This document shows, in pieces, positions 23,910-31,554 of a DNA stretch of 64,000 nucleotides. The DNA lies in assembly GCF_000832305.1 (NCBI RefSeq), contig NZ_CP010536.1, forward strand, positions 868,001-932,000, written 5' to 3'. Positions within the stretch are counted from its first letter, which is position 1, and each line of letters starts with the position of its first letter. A program made the translations under genes and the position numbers. The notes beneath the pieces were generated by a model that made no database searches, was not told the origin of the DNA, and was given only the letters and a program-made list of their open reading frames with translations. The DNA comes from Cupriavidus basilensis. Its GTDB lineage: Bacteria > Pseudomonadota > Gammaproteobacteria > Burkholderiales > Burkholderiaceae.

Positions 23910-24791
23910 ATGCAGCGAGCATGGAAGCGGCGCGATTTTCTCGGGCTTGCCGCGTGTGCCGGCGGCGCGGTGTTTGTGTCGGCATTGCCCGGATGGGCCG
24001 CCGGACGCGACGAAGCGTTCTACTTTGTGCAGCTCTCGGACGCGCACTGGGGGTTCCAGGGCCCGCCCAATCCCGACGCGCGCGGGACCTTGCCCAAGGC
24101 GGTGGCAGCGGTCAACGCACTGGCCGAGCCGCCGGATTTCCTGATGTTCACCGGCGACCTTACCCACACCACCGATGACCCCGCCGAGCGCCGCAGGCGC
24201 ATGCGCGAGTTCCAGTCGATCATTGCCGCGCTCAAGGTGCCGGTCGTGCACCTGATGCCGGGCGAGCACGACGCCGGCCTGGACCAGGGCGCGGCCTACC
24301 GCGAACTGTTCGGGCCCACGCACTATGTGTTCGACCACAAGGGCGTGCACTTCATCGTGCTGGACAACGTGTCCGATCCTGCCGGGCGGGTGGGCGCTGC
24401 GCAACTCGACTGGCTCGCCGCGGATCTTGCGCAGCAGCCGCAGTCGGCGCGCATCGTGGTGTTCACGCACCGTCCGCTGTTCGATCTGTATCCGCAGTGG
24501 GACTGGGCCACCCGGGACGGTGCGCAGGTCATCGAGCGGCTGATGCCGCATCCCAATGTGACAGTGTTCTACGGGCATATCCACCAGGAGCATCACCACA
24601 TGACCGGGCATATCGCGCACCATGCGGCGCGCTCGCTGATATACCCGTTGCCGGCGGCAGGGTCGCAGCCGCAGCGCTTGCCGGTGCCGTGGGATCCGGC
24701 GCAGCCCTATCGGGGGTTGGGCTGGCGGGAAGTGGAGGCGGGCAGGGCGTCGGGGGATTTCGGGATCGAGGAGAGGCCTGTCAATGGTTGA
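23910..24791 (+). CDS. Tat-exported calcineurin-like metallophosphoesterase
   Basis: Predicted periplasmic phosphoesterase of 293 residues. A twin-arginine signal (KRRDFLGLAACAGGAVFVSA, residues 6-25) precedes the family metal-ligand motifs: D44/H46 (LSDAHW), GDLTH (82-86), GEHD in place of the usual GNHD, FTHRPL, and GHIH followed by QEHHH. The GNHD-to-GEHD change keeps the histidine but alters the asparagine ligand. The start at 23910 has GGAG seven bases upstream; an ATG at 23898 is possible. It is transcribed from an ECF promoter and followed by a cupredoxin gene 75 bp later. Substrate unknown. Confidence 0.87.
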   Translation: MQRAWKRRDFLGLAACAGGAVFVSALPGWAAGRDEAFYFVQLSDAHWGFQGPPNPDARGTLPKAVAAVNALAEPPDFLMFTGDLTHTTDDPAERRRRMREFQSIIAALKVPVVHLMPGEHDAGLDQGAAYRELFGPTHYVFDHKGVHFIVLDNVSDPAGRVGAAQLDWLAADLAQQPQSARIVVFTHRPLFDLYPQWDWATRDGAQVIERLMPHPNVTVFYGHIHQEHHHMTGHIAHHAARSLIYPLPAAGSQPQRLPVPWDPAQPYRGLGWREVEAGRASGDFGIEERPVNG

Positions 24792-24866
24792 GCGGATCGT
24801 GCCATGCCGCTTTGGACGGCTTTGGACGGCTTTGCGCTGCTTTGAACTCGCTATCAGGAGTTGGTC

Positions 24867-25241
24867 ATGTCAGTCATCGGACGGGAAGGAATCAGCCGCA
24901 GGCGGGCGCTGTGCTGCCTGCTGGCGCTGGCGGGCGGGACGCCGCTGCTGCGCAGCGCAGCCGCCGCGCCAAGGGTGATCAAGGTGCATGCGCGCAAGTT
25001 TGTCTTTACGCCGAACCGGATTGCGCTGCGGGTCGGGGAGCCGGTGGTGTTCGAGCTGACAGCGCAGGATGTGATCATGGGGTTCAGCGTGCCGGATCTC
25101 GGCATTCGGGAGGATTTGCCGCCCGGCAAGGTCGTGCGGGTTTCGGCCTTGCCCAAGGCGGCTGGCAGTTTTGGGTTCTTGTGTGATATTTTTTGTGGGT
25201 CCGGGCATGAGACGATGAACGGGGTGATTGAGGTGAGTTAG
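24867..25241 (+). CDS. Tat-exported single-domain cupredoxin with CuA-like motif
   Basis: A 124-residue exported copper protein. A twin-arginine signal (SRRRALCCLLALAGG, residues 10-24) ends near AAAAP. The cupredoxin fold corresponds to the CuA domain of cytochrome oxidase subunit II and nitrous-oxide reductase. The ligand motif C-x3-C-x3-H-x2-M is intact (C106, C110, H114, M117; CDIFCGSGHETM). The upstream histidine expected in the DVxH position is methionine (M71, QDVIMGF), so a canonical CuA site would lack one ligand. The start at 24867 follows CAGGAG at six bases. Part of the ECF-controlled operon; a periplasmic electron carrier or copper sensor is possible. Confidence 0.85.
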   Translation: MSVIGREGISRRRALCCLLALAGGTPLLRSAAAAPRVIKVHARKFVFTPNRIALRVGEPVVFELTAQDVIMGFSVPDLGIREDLPPGKVVRVSALPKAAGSFGFLCDIFCGSGHETMNGVIEVS

Positions 25242-25334
25242 GTTGTTGCAACTGATTAACGTCATGGCCAAGGGCAACTGCAACTGCTTAACGTCAACTG
25301 CAACTGCAGTTTCACCACCCCTGCGGGGCGGCGA

Positions 25335-25364
25335 CCTACTTTTTTGTCTTGCCCAAAAAGTAGG
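25335..25364. repeat. Hairpin CCTACTTTTT/AAAAAGTAGG, part of a dispersed-repeat-like element
   Basis: A perfect 10-bp stem with a 10-base loop, followed by an A-rich stretch and GGCGCGCC. Similar CCTAC-T-rich/A-rich-GTAGG hairpins occur as intergenic repeats in many beta- and gammaproteobacteria, from memory of the pattern. Confidence 0.65.
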
Positions 25365-25381
25365 CAAAAAAGGCGCGCCGG

Positions 25382-25509
25382 ATGGGGCGACACCCCCTCG
25401 GGATTTCACGAAAAGAGCGGCCGGGACCCAAACTCGCATCGCCTTAAGGCGATACTCAGACATGGGTCCCTCTTTTCCGCTCTTTTCGTGAAATCCCGAG
25501 GCGCCCCAT
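25382..25509. repeat. 128-bp nested palindromic element
   Basis: Four concentric inverted repeats: ATGGGGCG/CGCCCCAT (25382-25389, 25502-25509), a perfect 24-bp arm (25397-25420 with 25477-25500), GGGACCCA/TGGGTCCC (25423-25430, 25463-25470) and a central 16-bp palindrome ATCGCCTTAAGGCGAT (25438-25453). As RNA it would fold into one long rod. No open frame fits it. It lies downstream of the cupredoxin gene. Confidence 0.85.
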
Positions 25510-25689
25510 ACGGCCTCTGAACACCTGCACGGCTCGCTTCGCGTCGCGCTCGGGTGTGGCCCGCCCTTCGGGCGCTTCACACGGCTACTCAATCGGTTGA
25601 TCTTGCCGCTGGTTGGCTCTGTGTTTACCTTAGTGTGTGACGGTCACCGCCACCGGTGATTGGGTAAGCGCTATGTGCGTGGTTGGTTT

Positions 25690-26058
25690 TCACGGCAGCA
25701 CGGCGCGCAGGCGATCTAAGCGGGACGGCGGCAAGGCAATCGAATCACCATCTGATGCCTCGACGCCGTAGTAGACAGCCTTGCCGTTCAGATCCCAGTT
25801 AAGAATCTTTTCGTCTGCTGTATAGGTGCGCTCGGCGAGCACGGTGTCCTCGCCGTTTCGAAAGATCCGTAGACGCACTGTGACAAGTCCCTTCCAGTGG
25901 TCAATGACGCATTGCTCCGCGACATAGGCGCTGTTGTCCGACTTGTGACGGGTGCAGTGGTCAGCGGTCGCTCGCAATCTCGCATTTTGTATGTGGCAGA
26001 CAAGAAGAACGAGTACCACTACATAGAAAGTCCAGCGCAATATTTTCGTGAATCTCAT
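25690..26058 (-). CDS. Small hypothetical protein with N-terminal membrane anchor
   Basis: A 122-residue protein with no family I recognise. An N-terminal hydrophobic segment (about residues 9-22, FYVVVLVLLVCHI) could be an anchor or uncleaved signal. The remainder is a soluble, probably periplasmic domain with short beta-rich stretches (GLVTVRLRIFRNGEDTVLAERTY, then YYGVEAS) and two cysteines (C35 and C49). Base composition is lower in GC than its neighbours, and it lies between a repeat element and efflux remnants. These points suggest it was acquired or is a leftover from local rearrangement. Confidence 0.6.
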   Translation of the reverse strand: MRFTKILRWTFYVVVLVLLVCHIQNARLRATADHCTRHKSDNSAYVAEQCVIDHWKGLVTVRLRIFRNGEDTVLAERTYTADEKILNWDLNGKAVYYGVEASDGDSIALPPSRLDRLRAVLP

Positions 26059-26391
26059 ATCTCTAACATTGAGCCGAATTTCGCATAGGGAATCAATCAG
26101 ACGAATCCGAATTCATCCTCGGTGTTTGCAAATTTTTGCAATCGACAGAAGCGTCGGAGATGCGGGAGCGTGGTGTGGCAAGGAGAGAGGCCCCCCTGCA
26201 GCGCACGGCCATCGAGGGGCAAACCAGCCTTTTCGTGGGAGCGGGAGTAACTGGCGAGCCCTCTGCACGGTCATGCAGGAGAGGGCCGCACTACCCCGAA
26301 ATCCGAGCCGATTGCTCGGCCCGGCATGCTCAGTTACTTCGCTACGACGGCTGGCGCTGGCGTATAGCTGTGCGTCAAGACCAGGATCGGA
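26059..26391. other. No gene seen; flank of the efflux remnants
   Basis: 333 bp of mixed composition between the hypothetical gene and the RND fragment. The RND frame stays open for a while on the minus strand but encodes sequence unlike any transporter after 26392. Confidence 0.45.
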
Positions 26392-26664
26392 TCGCAAGTC
26401 CTCCAGGCTCATGCCCATGGCCGAGAGCTTCTGCGGATCTACCTGGATGCGCACCGACGGCTTTTGCTGGCCGCCAATATTGACCAGCCCGACGCCGAAG
26501 ATCTGCGAGATCTGCTGCGCCAGCACATTGTCGGCGAAGTCGTTGACCTCGGTCAGCGGCAAGGTGTCGGACTGCACCGCCAGCACCAGGATCGGCGAGT
26601 CGGCCGGGTTGATCTTGCGGAAGGTCGGGGGCGTGGGCAGGTTGCCGGGCAACTGCCCGCTGGC
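26392..26664 (-). pseudogene. Fragment of an RND efflux permease (MdtB/AcrB family)
   Basis: About 91 residues matching one internal stretch of the porter domain of MdtB-like RND pumps (GQLPGNLPTPPTFRKINPAD, then DTLPLTEVNDFADNVLAQQI and GVGLVNIGGQQKPSVRIQVDP, ending at SLEDLR). A complete permease has over 1000 residues. Both ends are broken: the upstream join is directly to a membrane-fusion-protein fragment in the same frame, and downstream sequence is unrelated. It cannot make a transporter. Confidence 0.85.
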
Positions 26665-27105
26665 GCGCTCGCTAGCCTGCACCGAGAGCGGCGCGCCGTT
26701 GGCCTGCATGGCGCCGTTGATGCGTTGGAATTCGCCGTCGGGCAGCGTGAACACCGCGTCGATCGGGTCGATCTGGCGGATCACCACCAGGCCGTTGGCG
26801 TCGGCGGCGTGGACGATATTGCCCGGGTCGACCGGGCGCGCGCCAACGCGCCCGGACAGCGGCGCGGTGATGGTGGTGTAGTCGAGCTGCACGCGGGCGA
26901 CGTTGGCCAGGGCTTCGTCGGTCTTCACCGCGGCGGCCAGCTGCGCCTGGAACGTGCGCGGGTCGATCTGCGCCAGCAACTGCCCGGCCTAGACGTCCTG
27001 GCCTTCGACAAAGCCGACGCGGTCAAGCTGGCCGTCCACGCGTGGCTTGACCGTCACCGTGGCCATTGCCTGCACCGTGCCGACGCCGGACCGGCCGATC
27101 GGCAC
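26665..27105 (-). pseudogene. Remnant of an RND membrane fusion protein (MdtA-like), with in-frame stop
   Basis: Two pieces of a periplasmic adaptor. The first (GVGTVQAMATVTVKPRVDGQ to FVEGQDV) ends at a TAG codon at 26989-26991, exactly where the family continues with AGQLLAQIDPRTFQAQL, which follows in the same frame. The coiled-coil hairpin that should come next is deleted, and the lipoyl/barrel part resumes at VARVQLDYTTITAPLSGRV and runs to FTLPDGEF. It then joins the RND fragment. The protein is not functional. Confidence 0.85.
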
Positions 27106-27639
27106 GTCCTCGCGCTTGACCTGCGCGCTGGTCACCGAGGCCGCCGGCGCCACGTCGCCCGAGGTCGGTACGCCTGCGCGGAACTGGCTCTGGGTCAGCT
27201 TGAGCGATTCCTCATACGCGGGCAGGGCGAAGGCATACAGTGCCTTGAGCACGTCGGTGACGCGCAGCTGGATATAGTCCTGCACCAGCTCGCCCTGGAT
27301 CGTCAGGCGCGCAGCGGCAAGGTCGGCGGCACTGGCCGGCGCGCGGGATTGCCGGTACTGGGCCTCGGCCTGGCGCAGGCTCTGGTTGGCTGCGTTGGCG
27401 TGCCCCACCAGCTCATTCAGGCGGGCATCGTCGAAGCCCACCCACCAGGCCTGGGTCAGATCCACCGGGCGAGGCTCGGCGACCTGCCATTGGTGATCGT
27501 CCGGCACGGCCTCGCGATACGCGGCGGGGGTCTCGGCCGGGGCGCGCTGATAGTCCGGCCCGACCGCGCAACCGCCCATCCAGGCAGACGCCAGGGCGAG
27601 GCAGAACAGGTGCGGCGAGAGCAAACGCGCGGCGTTCAT
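27106..27639 (-). pseudogene. Remnant of an outer-membrane efflux lipoprotein (NodT/OprM-like)
   Basis: The start is intact: signal peptide with lipobox-like GGC, then the conserved CAVGPDYQRAPAETPAAYRE and QAWWVGFDDARLNELV. Only pieces of the helical barrel follow (ASAADLAAARLTIQGELVQDYIQLRV, LKLTQSQFRAGVPTSGDVA, SVTSAQVKRED), and the frame then runs without a break into a membrane fusion protein sequence. About 178 residues remain of some 480. The gene order outer-membrane factor, adaptor, permease is that of an MdtABC-type operon collapsed by internal deletions. Confidence 0.85.
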
Positions 27640-28238
27640 GGAGGCGAGAAGCAAGCGATGGTCATGCGGACTTTCGTGAGGCGATGCCGTTGTTTGCCGG
27701 CTCCTGCCCGGGATGGCGGGTTGGTTTCCACGCGCATGCACGCCGAGAGCGCGGCGCCGCGCAGGCGCGGCATATGGCAAGGATAGTGCGGCGCGGGAAC
27801 GTGTGAAACGCGCTGCGCATGACTGAATATTTCACTTGCTTACGCCGATGCGCCGGGCGCGTTACGATCTATGCCGGCAGGTGATGCGCGAAGTACGCCC
27901 ACGGATGCGGCTCGCGGCGGGCGCGCGTGCCTGTTAGGGTAGCTGGCAGCGGGTGGATGCCGGGTTGTGCGGCGCATCAAAGGGCGAGCGAGGGCGAGCG
28001 AGCGCCAGCGCCGCAGTGCGCGCACCGGCGCCGCGTGAGCCGCCACGGGCAGGCGGTCGCAGCCTGTTGTAATCTTGGGTAATTGTGCGCCAGCGAGCCT
28101 CGGCAGGTTGCATTTGCTGTGCCCGCCGCGTAGAAAGTAGGTGTCAGGCGGTCGCGGCGGATGGGCTGCGGCACTCCGCACGGCCGGCCGACGCATATAA
28201 CTACATGACATCTGGACGACGAGCGGGAAGGCGTGGCC
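27640..28238. other. Intergenic stretch, no gene seen
   Basis: About 600 bp between the start of the efflux remnant and the ArsR gene. A short GGGCGAGCGA tandem duplication is seen near 27977-28001. Possible promoter-like AT-rich sequence lies near 27820-27840 and 28195-28210. Long frames here lack ribosome sites and family sequence. Confidence 0.45.
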
Positions 28239-28526
28239 ATGGAGACCGATCAAGAAAGCACACTGACATACGCGCTGCTGACAGTGCCAGCGCGTGCCGC
28301 CATCTGCCGCGCGCTGCTGGAGGCGGGTGAAGCCGGCATGCCGGCGTTCGACCTGGCTGGCGTCGCCGGGCTGAGCCTGCCGCGCGCCAGCCACCATTTC
28401 AATGAACTGATGCAGGCCGATGTGCTGGCCCTGGTCGTGCGTGACCGGCAGGTGATCTATGTGCTCAAGGCCCGCCGCGCGGTGAGCCTGGCGCTGGAGT
28501 ATCTCGACAGCGGCGGGTTGTCGTAG
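28239..28526 (+). CDS. ArsR-family winged-helix regulator
   Basis: A compact 95-residue DNA-binding protein. The winged helix covers almost the whole chain: ALLTVPARAAICRALLEAGEAGMPAFDLA, the recognition helix region LSLPRASHHFNELMQADVL, and the wing ALVVRDRQVIYVLKARRAV. It lacks the CVC metal motif of ArsR/SmtB sensors, so a non-metal or redox signal is possible; there is no cysteine at all. The ATG at 28239 was chosen; a GTG at 28233 is in frame. It stands apart from its neighbours, and a terminator follows within 60 bases. Confidence 0.82.
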   Translation: METDQESTLTYALLTVPARAAICRALLEAGEAGMPAFDLAGVAGLSLPRASHHFNELMQADVLALVVRDRQVIYVLKARRAVSLALEYLDSGGLS

Positions 28527-28581
28527 GCCGGCGGCCGGCATGGCTGCGCCCCGGGGCTGTTAAAATGCGCGCCTGCGCGCC

Positions 28582-28617
28582 AAGGGCCTCCTGTTGTCCA
28601 GGTGGCCCTTTTTGTTT
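28582..28617 (+). terminator. Rho-independent terminator after the ArsR gene
   Basis: AAGGGCC/GGCCCTT stem with a 15-base loop, followed by TTTTTGTTTT. It is preceded by a TAAAAT box (28561-28566) and a GCGCGC hairpin, so a very short separate transcript is also conceivable. Confidence 0.7.
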
Positions 28618-28648
28618 TGACGTTTCCCCAGCACGAAGTCTCCCACCC

Positions 28649-29257
28649 ATGTCAGCCCTGGAACGTTTGTTTGTTGCCCTGGAAGCGCACGGTTGGGCCG
28701 TGTGCGACGACCTCATCGACACCACGCTGGCGGCGCGGCTGCATGCCGAGAGCCGCGCGGCGTGGGAGGCCGGCCTGTTCCATCCGGCCCGCATCGGGCG
28801 GGGCGAAGCCACCGCCCGCGACGCGGGCATTCGCGGCGATTCGATCCTGTGGCTCGACGACGCGCCCGCCGGCGCGGCGCGGGCGGATTTCCAGGCCTGG
28901 GCCGCGGGTTTGCGCGAGGCCTTGAACGAGCGCTACTTCCTGGGCTTGAAGCGCGAGGAATTCCACTTCTCGCACTATCCGGTCGGCACCGCCTACAAGA
29001 AGCACGTGGACCAGCATCGCGCGACCCTGCATCGCAAGATTTCGCTGGTGCTCTACCTCAATCCTGAATGGAGCGAGCGCGATGGCGGCGAGCTCGCGCT
29101 CTACGGGCAGGATGACGGCACCACCGAGTTGCATCGCGTGCTGCCGCAGCGCGCGCGGCTGGTGGTGTTTCGCAGCGACCTGGTCCCGCATGAAGTATTG
29201 CCCTGCCACAAGACGCGATGGGCACTCACCGGCTGGTTCCGTACCGATCCGGCCTGA
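28649..29257 (+). CDS. 2-oxoglutarate/Fe(II)-dependent dioxygenase, prolyl-4-hydroxylase type
   Basis: Soluble oxygenase of 202 residues. The iron triad is H119-x-D121 (KKHVDQH) and H181 (VPHEV), with R190 (KTRWALTGWF) placed to bind 2-oxoglutarate. The double-stranded beta-helix core shows as FHFSHYPVGTAYKKH, ISLVLYLNPEW, GGELALYG and RLVVFRSDLVPHEVLP. This layout is that of the P4H-like 2OG-Fe(II) family, which modifies proteins or small molecules. The ATG at 28649 fits the family start, although its ribosome site is weak. It lies just upstream of a Crp/Fnr gene (48 bp) and may share its transcript. Substrate unknown. Confidence 0.87.
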   Translation: MSALERLFVALEAHGWAVCDDLIDTTLAARLHAESRAAWEAGLFHPARIGRGEATARDAGIRGDSILWLDDAPAGAARADFQAWAAGLREALNERYFLGLKREEFHFSHYPVGTAYKKHVDQHRATLHRKISLVLYLNPEWSERDGGELALYGQDDGTTELHRVLPQRARLVVFRSDLVPHEVLPCHKTRWALTGWFRTDPA

Positions 29258-29305
29258 ACCGCCCGAGCGGCATCAGCAGCGTAACCAGCAACCCGGGCAA
29301 CAGGC

Positions 29306-30028
29306 ATGAGCACACGACCGCAGCCGCACGAAGACGACACCGCCGCTGGGCAGTTTTCGGCCGAGCTCGAAGCACTGCTCCGGTCGCATGCCATGCGGCG
29401 GCAACTGGTCAAGGGTGAGGTGCTGTTTACCTACGGCTCCAACCCGGACGCGCTCTTCTGCGTCGAGCGCGGCGCCATCAAGGTCAGCAGCACGGCGCAG
29501 AACGGGCGCGAGGCCGTGGTCAGCCTGCTGGAGCCGGGGCAGTGGTTCGGGGAGGTCTCGCTCTTCGTCGACGCGCATCGCGTGTACGACACGCGCGCCG
29601 CGCAGGCTAGCGAACTGCTGGTGATTCCCGCCGCCACTTTCCATGCCCTCGTCGCGCGCGAGCCGCGCTGGCTGATGGAGTTCACGCAACTGATCTGCCG
29701 GCGCTACCGCAGCGCACTGGAATGGATCGACGAGGTGATCCTGATGCCTTTCCCGGTGCGGCTGGCGCGGCGCCTGCTTGCCGTCGAGCATGCGCACGCG
29801 CTGTCCACCCACGGCATGCCGGGTGTGCGGACATCCGGTGCCCCCGCCGCGCTCAAGCTCTCCCAGGAAGACCTGGGCCATATGCTTGGCGTGTCTCGCC
29901 AGAGCGTCAACCGGCAGCTCAAGGACTGGGAGAAGCAGGGCGTGCTGCATCTGGAATACGGGCGCCTGACGCTATCCGACAAGGCGGCGCTGCAGGCCAT
30001 CGCCAGCGAGTCCGCGCCTGGCACGTAG
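29306..30028 (+). CDS. Crp/Fnr-family transcriptional regulator
   Basis: A 240-residue regulator. The N-terminal cyclic-nucleotide-binding-type beta barrel (about 20-130) has VKGEVLFTYGSNPDALFCVERGAIKV and the GQWFGEVSLF loop. A long dimerisation helix follows. The C-terminal winged helix (about 165-230) has LSQEDLGHMLGVSRQSVNRQLKDWEKQGVL. The cysteine pattern for an FNR iron-sulfur cluster is absent and the cAMP-pocket arginine-serine pair is not obvious, so the ligand is unknown. It is probably co-transcribed with the dioxygenase upstream. An unpaired regulator of oxidative or stationary functions is plausible but not shown. Confidence 0.9.
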   Translation: MSTRPQPHEDDTAAGQFSAELEALLRSHAMRRQLVKGEVLFTYGSNPDALFCVERGAIKVSSTAQNGREAVVSLLEPGQWFGEVSLFVDAHRVYDTRAAQASELLVIPAATFHALVAREPRWLMEFTQLICRRYRSALEWIDEVILMPFPVRLARRLLAVEHAHALSTHGMPGVRTSGAPAALKLSQEDLGHMLGVSRQSVNRQLKDWEKQGVLHLEYGRLTLSDKAALQAIASESAPGT

Positions 30029-30247
30029 CGCGGTAGCTTGCGCTTCGTCGCAAGAATGAAATAACCGGCGGCTAAGATCGTGGCGGGGCCGGCCGATACT
30101 TTTCCCTTCGCGGGGATGGCAGGTTTTTTGACGAAATCCGTGTCTGCATGGCCCCGTGCCGCTTGGCGGCGATGGCTGTTCCCTGCCTTTCCCCCTTTTG
30201 CTCCCTTTGCGCCGCCGAAGAAAATCAACGAGTTAAACGATATATAC

Positions 30248-30274
30248 TGTTTTGATACCACTGCGATCAAAACA
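30248..30274. promoter_or_regulatory. Inverted repeat overlapping the ribosome site of the histone-like gene
   Basis: TGTTTTGAT (30248-30256) and ATCAAAACA (30266-30274) form a perfect 9-bp dyad with a 9-base spacer. Its right arm runs into the Shine-Dalgarno AGGAGG, 10 bases before the ATG at 30284. It lies in an unusually AT-rich patch (TATATACTG). Either a DNA operator or an mRNA hairpin could act here. Confidence 0.6.
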
Positions 30275-30283
30275 GGAGGATGC

Positions 30284-30745
30284 ATGGCAACGGTTTCGAA
30301 TGGGCGCACGCGTGCGCCCGCGCCCGCAGCGGCGCAGAAAAAGGCCGCCACCGCAGTGAAGCAGCCGGTCAAGCGCGCCAGCAAGACGCAGACGGCAGGC
30401 AAGGCTGCCAAGGCTGAAGCGGTCAAGACCGTGGCTGCCGCACCGAAGGCCGCGAAAGCAGAGAAAGCAGAGAAGGTTGAGAAGGCACAGAAGCCCGCCA
30501 AGGCCAAGGTCGTGCGCGACAGCTTCACCATGCCGGAGTGGGACTATGCCAAGCTGGCGGAACTCAAGCGGCGCTGCCTGAACGGTGGCGCGCACGTGAA
30601 GAAAAGCGAGTTGTTGCGGGCCGGGCTCAAGATGCTGGAGTCGCTGCCGGAGCGGCAGTTGCTGGCCGTCGTGGCCCAGGTCGAGACCGTCAAGACGGGC
30701 CGGCCCGCCAAGCGCAAGGCGCGCGACGCGGCTTCTGTGCAGTAA
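30284..30745 (+). CDS. Lys/Ala-rich histone H1-like protein with a conserved C-terminal domain
   Basis: A 153-residue basic protein. Residues 1-78 are a low-complexity Lys/Ala/Pro tail (AAQKKAATAVKQPVKRASK, then KAEKAEKVEKAQKPAK), like bacterial histone H1-type nucleoid proteins. Residues about 79-135 form a structured part (SFTMPEWDYAKLAELKRRC, then HVKKSELLRAGLKMLESLPE) whose strand-helix-helix look is like a ribbon-helix-helix DNA-binding fold. The end is again basic (KTGRPAKRKAR). An AGGAGG ribosome site sets the start. A DNA-binding or nucleoid role is likely; autoregulation through the dyad overlapping its ribosome site is an inference. Confidence 0.75.
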   Translation: MATVSNGRTRAPAPAAAQKKAATAVKQPVKRASKTQTAGKAAKAEAVKTVAAAPKAAKAEKAEKVEKAQKPAKAKVVRDSFTMPEWDYAKLAELKRRCLNGGAHVKKSELLRAGLKMLESLPERQLLAVVAQVETVKTGRPAKRKARDAASVQ

Positions 30746-30767
30746 AGCCGCAGCGTGCATTGCGTGG

Positions 30768-30792
30768 CACCTGGATGTATGGCGTCCAGGTG
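30768..30792 (+). terminator. Hairpin after the histone-like gene
   Basis: CACCTGGA/TCCAGGTG stem of 8 bp with a 9-base loop, 22 bases after the stop. There is no T run, so terminator function is uncertain. Confidence 0.5.
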
Positions 30793-31338
30793 CGCGCCGT
30801 ATTTTGCGGGTTTCATGAATAGTTGATGACAGCCTCAACCATCCGCCAATTCGGTCGTTAAGATGGTCAGGGCTTACCAATCCTGAAGCCGGACCGACCA
30901 GGCGCCGCCTTGCCGGTCCGCCGATTTTCAGAGCCTTCACCGTTTCTTGCCGGCGCCATCGTCATCCACAGAATGAGTCTCTTCAGGCCATCTTTCTGGT
31001 GCCCGTTTTCCGTGTTCGCCGTCGTCACGGTGCCGCTGGCCGAGCCGCCGCGGGAGCGGCCGCCGGGTGATACGTCCGCACGCGGTGAAGCGAATCCGGA
31101 TGCGCGGCGAGACCTCCTCACGGTGCCCACGCCGGCGGTCCGCTAGCCTGGCAGCAGCGGCCCTGCCGAGGCATCGTTTTGTTGCGCCGCAAGGCAACGC
31201 ATAGCCTGCTGTATATCTGGAAACGGCTCGCAAAGTGCCTATAATTATGGCGCGTTGCACCAATTCGCCTGCTGCCATGCTGCATCCATCCGACTGTGCA
31301 GGATGGAACCTTGCCCCCTGCCACCCTGAGGTAAATCC
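30793..31338. other. Intergenic stretch with a TATAAT promoter box
   Basis: About 550 bp without a credible gene. A TATAAT box at 31240-31245 points at the small zinc-finger-like gene at 31339; no clear -35 box was found at the usual distance. Confidence 0.45.
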
Positions 31339-31554
31339 ATGTTGCCGTGTGAGCGATGCAAGCGCCAGGCCGGCAGGCCAGGACACCTGCCGCCGCACGA
31401 GGATCTGGAGGCCGTGCGCGCCAATGCGCGGTCCCAGGACGGCGCCGCCTATGCCTACCGCTGCCGCCAGTGCGGCTGCACGCTGGTGTTGCGCAGTCCC
31501 AGCCGGGAAGTGCCTGACTACTGGGTCCTGGAGGGGCGGGCGCCTTCCGCCTGA
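31339..31554 (+). CDS. Small hypothetical protein with two CxxC pairs
   Basis: A 71-residue protein with CERC near the N-terminus (C4 and C7) and CRQCGC in the middle (C42, C45), arranged like a zinc ribbon or rubredoxin-type knuckle. No wider family was recognised. A GAGG ribosome site precedes the ATG, and a TATAAT box lies about 95 bp upstream. The reading frame is supported by the paired cysteines and start context rather than by homology. It may bind zinc and act as a small regulatory or adaptor protein. Confidence 0.55.
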   Translation: MLPCERCKRQAGRPGHLPPHEDLEAVRANARSQDGAAYAYRCRQCGCTLVLRSPSREVPDYWVLEGRAPSA

